Source of the DNA: Nilaparvata lugens
Lineage: Eukaryota; Arthropoda; Insecta; Hemiptera; Delphacidae
Reading direction: 5' to 3'
Assembly: GCF_014356525.2 (NCBI RefSeq)
Contig: NC_052511.1
Coordinates: 52,360,149-52,424,148, forward strand
DNA length: 64,000 bases
Numbering within the stretch: position 1 is the first letter of the stretch; every line of letters begins with the position of its first letter. Below, in pieces: positions 49,363 to 61,100 of this stretch. A program made the translations under genes and the position numbers. The notes under the pieces were generated by a model. The model saw only the letters and a program-made list of their open reading frames with translations, was not told the DNA's origin and searched no databases.

Positions 49363-50093
49363 TCTTAATCTGCGTTTACAACAAAGTTATTAACAAAATT
49401 TTTATTTCTCCAACCTTCTCTCTCTCTTGGGTTAACAGCCGTAGGGCTGGTTGGCAGCAGCTCTCCATGCTTTTCTGTCGTCCGCTTTCCGCTTCAGCTG
49501 AGTATGATCCACATCTCATATCCCGTAGCAATTGTTTCATATACTCCAGCCTAGGTCTTCCTCTCATATTCCTTCCCTCAACCATTCCCTCCATTATCCT
49601 TGTCAGTAGAGTGTCATGTCTGATGATGTGGCCAATCAGCTGTGCTCTTCTTTGCTTGATCCACTTCAAGAAGTTCCGGTTCTCTCCCACTCTTTCAAAA
49701 ACTTGCTCATTTGTAATCATATCTCTCCAACTGATCTTCATCATTCTCTGTAGCACCATGCCTCGATGCAGCCAATCTTCTTTCCTCTCTCACCCCATTG
49801 TCCACGCCTCACTTCCATATGTTGCAGTACTCCATACAACGTTTTCAACATGTTTTTTCTTACGTCGAGACTTATGTTTTTTGAGGTGAATAGATTTTTC
49901 TTCTTATTGAATATTTCTTATTTTCTTCTCTAACCTTATAGATTCTATTTGATTGTACATAGCTTATCATACACATGATGAACATATGTGTTTGTCAAGT
50001 TCCGTTCAATCTAATAGAACCTATTATGACGGATAATAAACATTTTGTTAATAACTTTGATATAAACACAGCTTTACCGATCTGGTACATTTA
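49363..50093. mobile_element. Family D MITE interrupted by an RTE fragment
   Basis: The left part TCTGCGTTTACAACAAAGTT ... (to about 49396) and right part (about 49925-50093, ACCTTATAGATTCTATTTGA ... ATATAAACACAGCTTTA) flank a LINE fragment. A third, right-truncated copy is at 51023-51118. Confidence 0.65.
49376..49860 (-). pseudogene. RTE-type LINE ORF2 C-terminal fragment
   Basis: The - strand reads an interrupted YGSEAWTMG, then YRRMMKISWRDMITNEQVF, AQLIGHIIRHD, EGMVEGRNMRGRPRLEYMKQ and, after a frameshift, KADDRKAWRAAANQPYGC. This is the classic RTE-type end: W..IT(N)EEV, LIGH..RH, EG...G.RGRPR and the final A.(N)R..WR.A.NQ. No RT catalytic box is left; one stop and at least one frameshift break it. 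Confidence 0.75.
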
Positions 50094-50387
50094 AACTCAT
50101 TAATAACAATTTATATACATCCATTAAAACTTTGGTACAGTATTTATAACATTCAACACACATAATATAGGCCTACATTCACGTCTTATCCCTCCATAGA
50201 ATTTAACAAAAGTTCATTCACCCAGCATATTCATTGATATCATTCGACATTCATTCATTATTCACCTTTAATTTATTTGTGAGAATGAATGAAAAAACTG
50301 GAAATAAAGACTCTAAAACTAGAACTTCCCAATGAAATGAAAATAGATAAAAAAAACATTAAAAATTAGCCTACACACAAAAACAAA

Positions 50388-50590
50388 ACATTACAATTTC
50401 TTCCCTTGAATTTTTTCCACTCAACAAACATTACAATTTCTTTCCTTGAGTTTTTTTCCACTCAACAAACATTACAATTTCTTTCCTTGAATTTTTTTCC
50501 ACTCAACAAACATTACAATTTCTTTCCTTGATTTTTTTCCACTCAACAAACATTGAAATTTCTTCCCTTAAATGTTTTTCACTCAACAAT
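50388..50590. repeat. Five-copy tandem repeat of about 41 bp
   Basis: The unit is CATTACAATTTCTTTCCTTG followed by an A/T run and CCACTCAACAAA. The last copies diverge. Non-coding. Confidence 0.9.
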
Positions 50591-50757
50591 CATTGTGAGG
50601 TGATCGGATATAGGTATAGTATTAAATTCATTCATTTTCACACCAATTTTACATGTTTCTTCAATTTCTGGACGCGTTTCAAGACACTTGGTCCCATCTT
50701 CAGCTAACAAGGACGTAGGCCTACCCTGACTGACACTGTTTCAAAGATGGTTGGGTA

Positions 50758-51008
50758 GATGGGAAAACTCGATACCACCCTGGAATTGGTGGAAAATTTA
50801 TATTGAAACTGCATAAATTCAATCTTCGTTTCTAGCAGTTTCAATATGAAAATTTTGCCAGTAAAAATTATATCATTGATAGATGAGAAAACTCAATACC
50901 ACTCTGGAATTGGTGAAAAATTTGTATTGGAACTGCATAAATTACATCTTCGTTTCAAGCAGTTTCAATATGAAAATTTTGCCAATAAAATTTATACAGT
51001 ATCATTGA
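50758..51008. repeat. Two-copy tandem repeat of about 125 bp
   Basis: GATGGGAAAACTCGATACCA and AGCAGTTTCAATATGAAAAT blocks are repeated once, at 50758 and 50881. Within each unit the second half is partly the inverse of the first (ATATTGAAACTGC / GCAGTTTCAATAT). Confidence 0.8.
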
Positions 51009-51114
51009 TTATCAGCTAAAGTAAAACTGCGTTTACACCAAAGTTATTAACAAAATGTTGATAACTTAATCCTTATAGATTCAATTAGATTGAACGGAAC
51101 TTGAGAAACACATA

Positions 51115-52030
51115 TGTTCAGATAGTATGATCAGTAAGTTATTCACTTTCTCTCTCAGTTTATACTATTTATAATATGACCAGATAGTTATTCACTTTCT
51201 CTCTCAGTTCATTACAGATATAGTATGACCAGTAATTTATTCACTTTCTCTCTCATCAGTTTATGCCAGATAGTATGACCAGTAAGTTATTCACTTTCTC
51301 TCTCAGTTTTTACTATATAATATGACCAGTAAGTTATTCAGTATCTCTTTCAGTTTATGCCAGGTAGTATGACCAGTAAGTTATTCACTTTCTCTCTCAG
51401 TTTATACTATATAATATGACCAGAAAGTTATTCAGTTTCTCTCTCAGTTTATGCCAGATAGTATGACCAGTAAGTTATTCACTTTCTCTCTCAGTTTATG
51501 CCAGATAGTATGACCAGTAAGTTTTTCACTTTCTCTCTCAGTTTATACCATAAAATATGACCAGTAAGTTATTCAGTTTCTCTCTCAGTTTATACTAATA
51601 ATATGACCAGTAAGTTATTCAGTATCTCTCTCAGTTTATGCCAGGTAGTATGACCAGTAAGTTATTCACTTTCTCTCTCAGTTTATACTATATAATATGA
51701 CCAGAAAGTTATTCAGTTTCTCTCTCAGTTATGCCAGATAGTATGACCAGTAAGTTATTCACTTTCTCTCTCAGTTTAGCCAGATAGTATGACCAGTAAG
51801 TTTTTCACTTTCTCTCTCAGTTTATACCATAAAATATGACCAGTAAGTTATTCAGTTTCTCTCTCAGTTTATACTATATAATATGACCAGAAAGTTATTC
51901 AGTTTCTCTCTCAGTTTATGCCAGATAGTATAATCAGTAAGTTTTTCACTTTCTCTCTCAGTTAATGCCAGGTAGTATGACCAGTAAGATATTCACTTTC
52001 TCTCTCAGTTTATGCCAAGTAGTATGACCA
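51115..52030 (-). repeat. 47-bp minisatellite built from the channel stop-codon end
   Basis: About 19 units follow the last coding exon on the - strand, and a 20th overlaps the true stop. Read on the - strand, the common unit carries TAC TGG TCA TAC TAT CTG GCA TAA (YWSYYLA-stop), and a second type reads YWSYYIV-stop. The remainder of the unit is AACTGAGAGAGAAAGTGAA-like. A block of about six units (about 51300-51590) is repeated at 51594-51870, a higher-order repeat. The array therefore forms the 3' untranslated region or its immediate flank. Confidence 0.95.
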
Positions 52031-52165
52031 GTAGAGGACGTTGAAGAGAGCAAAGGCTAGTGGAAAACAGAGCCTCGAATATTCGTCTATCTTTCGTGCC
52101 ATTATCATGTTTTTGTTTGTCACGTGACCTGACAAATCGCCATGGGTGAGGATCACTTTCTTCAC
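52010..52165 (-). CDS. Channel last exon: end of cytoplasmic loop and M4
   Basis: It starts after CTGTTACAG and reads VKKVILTHGDLSGHVTNKNM, then ARKIDEYSRLCFPLAFALFN and VLYWSYYLA with TAA at 52012-52010. RKIDEYSR...F before the hydrophobic M4 is the standard hallmark. The terminal YWSYYLA-stop codons are the seed of the minisatellite that follows. Confidence 0.93.
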   Translation of the reverse strand: MKKVILTHGDLSGHVTNKNMIMARKIDEYSRLCFPLAFALFNVLYWSYYLA

Positions 52166-55100
52166 CTGTAACAGACAAAGAAAAACAATATAAAGCCTTG
52201 GAAAGTTCAATATAGGCCCAAATCTACAATGGGATTCAATAACTCTTGAGAAAAATAAATAAATCTTGTTCAATAAAGTTCAATAAATCTTGTAATTACC
52301 TCTAGAAGAAACAGATGGAAATAAATTGGGAGTAGCATTTGTTCAAAATCGAATGCTCATCAATGAATAATCACTATTTAATAATAAGAGTACGACTACA
52401 AGCATTCTGACTGAATTTCTCAGTTCAATAGGATAAATGAAAGAAAATCAAGATATATTAAATCAATCATTCAGAATTACACAACTTTCAGAAGAGTACG
52501 ACAGGCTTACACACCCAAAACGGTTCCAATTCTAATTTATACAACAGTCCAAATGTAGCTATGTTATGTGTCACTCATTCTCCTATAATTACACACTCAA
52601 TTTACAATTCAAAACACACAAAGATTATTTTTAAATTGAGAATACTTCAAAATTGAATTAAATCAATCACAATTAATTAGAAAATTCCAAACTTTGAAAA
52701 AACTATAAAATTTTGAGACCGAAAAGACAAACACACTATTTAGAACTTATCACAGCTTATTATGATTCTTCAGGCACATAGCTAGCATTTGTAGCTTCAG
52801 TACTTCAGTATCAATCAGATCACTCTCTCTCTCCCGGTCGTGTGTTAATGGGAATTATATCCCTCTTAGAGAATCGACATTATTTGTTGATTTATGGAGT
52901 TACTTTACAATATTATATTATCGTTATTCTAATTTCATTCCATATTTATTCTCATTGATTAATTATTCATACTTTGTTAAATTCATTGAATAACTAGCAT
53001 TATCGTCATTTATTGTAAATAAGTGTGTAAGCCAGTAAATATTGTAACATACATAAATAAGGAAATCTAATCTAATCTAATCACTCTCTCTTTCTCGTTC
53101 TAATTCAATTATAAAGTTCAGTTTCCACGGATATCTGACCTTTCTCTGTTTGATTTTACCCTGGAAAAATTTCATTCATCCATGAGATATTCCCATCAGT
53201 TTTACTTTATTTTCAGACTAGAGACCCCGGGTTCAAACCTACTTATCACCAACAGTTTTAAACCTGGTCACTCCCAAGTTATCGGATGGGCCATAGCCAA
53301 TCTATAGTGTATAACTAGGGCTCTACTCACACTCACGCGACTCAGGTCGAGAAGAGACTCGACTCTAGTCGAGAGCATGTGTTTCCAAATGGTGACACTC
53401 AGACCAGTGGACTCTAGTCTCCGCGACTGTCACCATTTGAAAACACATGCTCTCGACTAGAGTCGAGTCTCTTCTCGACCTGAGTCGCGTAAGTGTGAGT
53501 TGAGCCTTAGTGTGTATGTGTCACTATGGCCAATCTAGAGAGCTATAGATGGTCATTGATGGGCATGTTAAAACTGTCGGTCCCGGCTAAAGTATGACAA
53601 TACTGTTGACGACTCAAATTATTATACGTTCAGGTGGGGTGAGGTGGGACCTTCCCGCAAGGAACTCCCACAAACGCCATGAGAATAATAGGGAGTTAAT
53701 CGAGAAGAGGAAGGAGACAGGGGGAAAGGAGAAGTAGGAGACGAGGTAGAAGGAGAGGAAGAGATAGAAGATGTGGAAAACGATGAGGAAGAAGAAGAGT
53801 AGAGGGAGAAGAAGGAACAGATGATGAAGGATATATGAAGGGGAAGATGAAGAAGGAGAAGGGGGAGAAGATAATGAAGAAGGAGATGATGAACAAGAAG
53901 AAGGGGAAGCAGGAGTAAGAGGGGTTGAAGGAGTAGATAATGATGATGATGATGGTGAAGAAGAAGCAGACAAAGATAGGATTGAAGAAGGTAAATGAAA
54001 ATATTGAAGAAGAAGAAGGGAGAAGAAGGAGGTTGTGGAGAAGGTGAGGGAGGAGAAGGTGGAGAAAAAAAAGAGGGGGAGGTGTAGGAGTCGTAGGAGG
54101 AGGAGGAGGAGGGGGAGGTGTAGGAGTCTTAGGAGGAGGAGGAGGAGGAGGAGGAGGAGGAGTAGGAGGAGGAGGAGGAGGAGGACGAGGATGAGAATGA
54201 GGAGATGGAAGAGAAGGATGAGACTTTTTGTGTAGTTGAGAAGTTGATATTGTGGTAATTATTCATATTGAATGAAAAAGACTAAGGAATTGTCAAAAAA
54301 ACCACTGATTTATTGATAATTAAAAAGACCGGTTTCGGTTATTACACCATTGTCAATCTCTGATGAACTGAGATTATCAGAGATTGACAATGGTGTAATA
54401 ACCGAAACCGGTCTTTCTAATTATCAATAAATCAGTGGTTTTTTGACAATTCCTAAGTCTTTTTCATTCAATAAGAAGGATGAGATGTACGAGAAGAAGA
54501 GGAAGAAGAATTAGGGGAAGAAGAAGAGGACGAAGAAGAAGACGAAGAAGAAGAAGAAGAAGTAGAAGAAGTAGAAGTTCTCGTTTACTTTCAAAAAATA
54601 ATATAAAAAGGTTATTTTAATATACCCTGTTGACAGCTCATGGATGGGCATGGATGGGCACTTTAAAATTGTTGGTCCCGGCTAAAGTATGACAGTCTTA
54701 AGGGCCTGTTGACGGCTCAAATTATTATACATTCAGGTTAGATGGGACCTTCCCACAAGGGACTCCCACAAAAGCCAAACCATGAAACAAAATCCATGAG
54801 AATTTACTTTATGTTTCGATATACTTGAAGATATAATGTCATATTACTGTATTTGGATTATAATATCTTACAACAGTAACAGCAACCGCCTCCTCCGGTT
54901 GCTCGGTTGCCAATTGGGGAGCACCCTTAGTGATGACGTCACCATTCACTCCGTCAGGGATCAGAGTTTTGCGCAGAATCTCCGGAGACAGTTTGCGCCA
55001 CATGTAGTTCACGAACGTGAACTCGAGCAACGCACAGAACACGAACGCTGCAAACCAAACAAACAAATTAATTCTAAAGAGGCGTTTACATTATTAGTCA

Positions 55101-58100
55101 AGTTCACTAGAATTCAAGTTCTGTAGTTCTGTATTCATTCTAAAGAGGCGTTTACATGAGTCAAGTTCACTCGAATTCAAGTTCTGTAGTTCTGTATTCA
55201 TTCTAAAGAGGCGTTTACATGAGTCAAGTTCACTCGAATTCAAGTTCTGTAGTTCTGTATTCATTCTAAAGAGGCGTTTACATTAGTCAAGTTTACTCGA
55301 ATTCGAGCTCTGTATGAATATAGTACTATGTGTACTTTCCAACAGACAATCAACAATTCCAATTAATCACAGATGGAAATAAGTGAGATATTGCAATTAT
55401 TCAAATGCTAATGAATTAATTATTATTTTTAAACGAAAATCCAAATTAAATGCTGTAATTCACCCCGAAGACTTCTGCTACTTCAAATGAAAACGACTAA
55501 GACATTGTCAAAGAACCACAGATTTGATGATACTACTTCTGCTACTGCAAATATTGACAACAGGGTAAACAGTTTCCCGTACTGATAAATAATTTTTGAA
55601 TAGTAGCGCTCATCGAATTCCCATCCAGCTGTTTACCCTGTTGTCAATATTTGCAGTAGCAGAAATCTACGGGGTGAATTACAGCATTTAATTTGGATTC
55701 TCGTTCAATAATAATATTTTCAATTAATTCAGCATAATTTTGTGCAACCGGCCGTGAGTAAGTTAGCTTGAATATTATTTAAAAACTGTTCGCAAAATTC
55801 AAAAACACATTGCAACAGAATATTCAGGAATTTGAAATCTTTAAAATATAAAAGTATAGTATTTAAATACCTGTGCAGGTTCCCATCCATACGTCAATGG
55901 CCTTCACATAACTCACTTGGGGCAGGCCACTCTGAATGCCTGCAAAAATAAAATAAAAGTTCTCATTATTCTGATAATCACGATAGGAAATAGATTTAAA
56001 CTTAAATATAAATTCGATGGAATACTCAATCAATGTTCTTGATAGATGTATTTTTTTCTTATGATAAAAAAAAGTGGAAAAACAGAAAACAATAGAAAAC
56101 AGACAACTCTGTTTCCATTTATTTGTTTATTCATTGCTAGGTAACCCTTCCTTAGGTTTTTTATCCTTCACAACTACATCAAACAATTCAATGCAACAGT
56201 TTTCGAAGAAATAAGAAATGTATCACAAAACAAGTGGAATATTGTAGAGAAAAGAGAATTTGAAAAAATATATGAGAAAACATGTTTTCAGAAGTGTTTA
56301 GCATGCTTCCGGAGATTCTGTAAATCTGAATCAAAATAATTTTGATTTTAATTATAATCTATATATATTATTATGCATCTACATAAATTGGCGGAGCTTT
56401 GGACATATCAATGTCCATTCTTTGGAAAGAATATTAAAAATATCCTCCCCACTAACTCTCTACCAAAAATTAATCTCATTATAGAGAGGAGAGTTCCTTT
56501 TTCCTTTTTCATTATAGAGAGGAGAGAGGAGATTCCATTATAGAGTTCAAATTCATTGATAGAGAGGAATAGAGAGGAAGTGATTGGGTGATGAAGGAAG
56601 GGAATGTGTGTGTGTGTGGGAGAGAGAGAGAGAGAGTGATAAGACATTTTTGGGAAAGTGAAGAAAGAGTGCCAGAGAGGATAGAGGATAATGAGAGAGC
56701 TTGAGAGTGCGAGACAAAGGTGCAAAACTATTCTCATTCATAAATCAATGCTATAATTGATTGAAGTATTGACCAGAGCTCTGTGAGGACACCGCCAGGA
56801 GGGTGGTGACTCCGAGGGTGGTGCGCCCTGGCACAGAGTCCACATCCATCCAGAAGGAGACCCAGGAAATGACCACTATCAGGATGGTCGGCAGGTAGCT
56901 CTGCACCAGGTGGAAGCCCACTGACCGCGACAGGTAGAATTCGGCCACCAGGCAGCTGTAGTTACCTGACAAAACAAGAGAAATTAGGAAATAAACTGTA
57001 GAAAATGGACTCAAAAAATTAGAAGATAGTCTCAAAACAGTCACACGAATATATCTGTAGTTAGGCACTACCTCTGTAAACAAAGCCGTAGTGCTTTCGT
57101 GTGACGTCAGCACAGGTAGGGCTCCTACACCAATAGAAACACTAGCTGATATAGATCAGCTGAAATCAAAGAATTTTTATTGGTAGAAGCCCTATAGGCA
57201 CTTCCTCCGTAAACAAAGCCGTAGTGCATTCTGGTGACGTCAGCACAGGTAGGGCTCCTACACCAATAGAAACACTAGCTGATATAGATCAGCTGAAATC
57301 AAAGAATTTTTATTGGTGTAGAAGCCCTATAGGCACTTCCTCCGTAAACAAAGCCGTAGTGCATTCGTGTGACGTCAGCACAGGTAGGGCTCCTACACCA
57401 ATAGAAACATTAGCTGATAATAGATCAGCTGAAATCAAAGAATTTTTATTGGTGTAGAAGCCCTATAGGCACTTCCTCCGTAAACAAAGCCGTAGAGCAT
57501 TCGTGTGACGTCAGCACAGGTAGGGCTCCTACACCAATAGAAACACTAGCTGATGTAGATCATCTGAAATCAAAGAATTTTTATTCCTGTGCTGATGTCA
57601 CACGAATGCACTATACGGCTTTGTTTACGGGGGTAGTGAGTTAGACAATAGAATATAGAATAGAATGACTTGTTTACTTGTTGTTTTTTTAGGCAGCTGT
57701 AGTTACCTGAGAAATCAAGGGTATTATCAAGAGTAAACCGTCAAAAATAGTCTGGAAACAGTAGAAGATGGTCTCAAAACAATCACACAAATATATCTGT
57801 AGTTAGGCAGCTGTAGTTACCTGGGAGAACAAGGGAATTATCAAGAGTAAACCGTCAAAAATAGTCTCGAAACAGAAGAAGATGGTCTCAAAACAGTCAC
57901 ACAAATATATCTGTAGCTAGACAGCTGTAGTCATTTGTGGAAATAGTGAAATAATGAATAAACAGTGGAATATGATTTAGAAATAGTCAAGTATAGTCTC
58001 AAAACAGTCCATCAAACACAGCTGTAGTTACCATTAGGAAATTATGATATAAACAGTCTAAAAAAGTTCAATCTAATCTATTATTATAATAATTTTCCTC

Positions 58101-61100
58101 TTAGGCTAGGCACACACCAGTTAATTAAGGCAATATAAGACATGATCAGACACGTTTAGTCACAATACTTCTTGATGCTTATGACGCAACTCACACTGAT
58201 TAGTCATTGCAAGTAGACATGTCTTCATAAGCAACTATGTGAAGTATTGTGACTAAACGTGACTGAACATGGCTAGTCTTGTCTTGACCAACCAGTGTAA
58301 GCTCAGCATTATGATCCACAGATTGACTCAGATAGAACTCCGTCATCAAGTCAACAATAAATTACTATAGTTTCCTGCAAGAAAATAGATCTCGAAACCC
58401 ATTGGATGAAAGGCCTAATCTGGAAATAGGAATAAGTTAGTTTATCAGTTTGTTGTGCCTTGGATAAATGAATGACTGAAACAATCAGTGATTCAGTTGA
58501 TCAGTAGAGAGGAAAATTGATAGAGTATTCGTCACTTTTGATATTCTCAAGCTTTCATCACTAAATATCGGGGCACCGAGCTTCAATCGTTATTTATTTA
58601 TTGACTTTTGATAAACCGAACACTATTCTTTAAAATGATTGGGGAAGTACTAAACACAGCCCACTAAGCACAGCCCAAAACTGTTTTTTCCCGAATTTGG
58701 ATTCCTACACTATAAATAGTCCAGAAAGTAGGTTATGTTCCAACACTTGAATTCAGGTTCAATTTTCTGTTTAAACATTTGAAAATAAAATATTTATAAT
58801 CTAGATTATATACAAACCAAATTGAATAGCAAAATAACACTCACTAACCACTTGAAATTGTCAAAATAATGATCAACTTTGAAAATTATGATATACTCTA
58901 GTTTAGGAGGATTATCATGTCATGTCAACAAATCAGTGATTATGTTGATCAAATCGATTTAATTGTCTAGCTAGATAAAATTTCTCGCTGATTGATTATG
59001 ATTACACAGCTGGAAATAATTCTGTCTCTCTCCCATACAGGCACACGCATCTTCTGTTATCGAGAGACGACGAAATTATCATCTGTTTTCCAAGGATGAA
59101 TTATCCTTTTAATGTCGTTCAGCAAGTTTTCCAAAGAATGAGACCTAGTGCAATCGAATCTTATATCATGAACCTACTAAGTTCCAAATTCCGTGAAAAT
59201 CGTTAAAGCAGTTTTCGAGATCCATAAAACATAAATAACCAGATATAAAAATAACCATATTTATATAAATACAGAAATTGCTCGCTTAATATAGAATAGA
59301 ATAGAATAGACTTTATTTGCCATAAAAACAAATACAGACATACTGTTGGAAACACAATATTGATTGTAAATAAAACAATAATACAATAAAAATTTAAAAC
59401 TAAATCATAATAATTATGGCAAATTTACTGAGCGCAAAGAAAATAAATTTTCCGTCCGCGCACAGGAGTATCATATCAACAACAATATAATAAATATTAG
59501 AATATTGACAAAAATAAAAGAATATAAGAAGCAAATAATAATGAAACGAGAGCATAACTAATTATACTAGGCTAAGATGAAACATTTTGTAAATATACTG
59601 TATAGGCTACAAAAAAGTATAAAATGAGATGGAGCTACACAATTGAAATTGAAAAATTTGAGGATATTCAAATGATTAGACCTATTGAATTTCTAAACAG
59701 TAGAACATTAGCAGGGAACCTTACTGAATACATACTAAAAGGCATGATAACTCAATATGACTTACATGCTAATTTTAAAACATTTTATCAAGGATTTTTC
59801 ACATAAATGAATAATCTTATCTCTGAATATGATACCAGCTTTCAATGACATCGATATTGAGAGCAAAAATTACCTTTTTTATTTTTCTCTTGAAAACAGG
59901 AAGAGGATAATTAGCATAAACTATATCCTGTGGCACATGATTGAAAAACCTGCCTTGCAAAAACAAAAAGATTTTTGAAAGAAAGTGCTATTGGGTCTAG
60001 GGATTGGGAACCTATCAGTGAACCTTGTTCTCATTATTCCAGTTTCATGTCCCAAAGTTGCCCCTTGATTTCCACTAGACCAATAGAATTCAGACAGGAC
60101 CTTGAAGACGTACAGGTGCCTCAGAGGCATGATTTTCATAACCTGGCATGACGATAGAAAATCAAAATTCTCTTGATTAGCAATTGCTCTAACTAGAGAC
60201 TTCTGCAGAGACATTACTGGCCTTAATGAGTTATATAAGTACTTCCCCAACAGACCAGCCCATAAGAAAGGCGAGATTGAGCGAGAGCAAAGTAAAGATC
60301 TCTCAAACAAATGTTGGACACATATTTTTCAAACTGAAAATTCTATGCAGTAAGCAACGCAGGTACTTCTTCATGCCGTCTATCTGTCCTTTCCACATCA
60401 AATTGTCATCAACAGTAATGCCAAGATACTTTACACTTTTTGACTGATTGATGATACCACAGTCACAGTCACGACTGGTACATCCCACATGATGGAACTT
60501 TAAAGGTTGGGTTAGCAAGAAAGAAGAGGCTATTCCAAAATTCAAATAAATGGTTTTATCAAGATTCAGGCTTAATTTATTGTACCCGAACCACATGGAA
60601 ATCAAGTGCAGGTCGTTTGACATCTGATCATACAAATCCTCATCAGAACATGCACCATAAGAAAGTGCCGTGTCATCAGCAAACACTGTAAAACTTCCTC
60701 TGAAGGGGCCCAGATACAGGTCGTTGATGTAAACCAAGAATAAAATTGGTCCCAACACAGAGCCTTGTGGAACTCCACAGTCGATCATCAGAAGCGGGCT
60801 GGAACTCAAGCCAATGCTTACAGCCTGGGAACGCCCAGTAAGATATGAACGGAACCAAGCAAGTGGCAGACCAGGATATAATCAGGATATCAGAGAATAG
60901 TCATTGGATTCTATACGATCAATGATAATCATACTTTTAAAGGGTTTGAGAGCCTTTTATCCTCATTAATTGAGAATTGTTAAAGTATTTGAGCATGACC
61001 TATTCGAAATGGTCTATTATTGGCATAGTTTGATACATAATGTATGAAAATTAGACTGTAGTAAACATTTGAGAAGGAATAGTTTTGGGCACAAGCCTTT

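Noticed and set aside
53230..53240. Complete tRNA from the B-box-like GGGTTCAAACC
   Set aside because: No A box in the preceding 80 bases and no cloverleaf; used only as supporting evidence for a SINE-like family.
54836..55126. 96-codon + strand frame
   Set aside because: Antisense to the channel M3 exon, whose - strand frame has the conserved ALLEF..VNY motif and correct splice sites.
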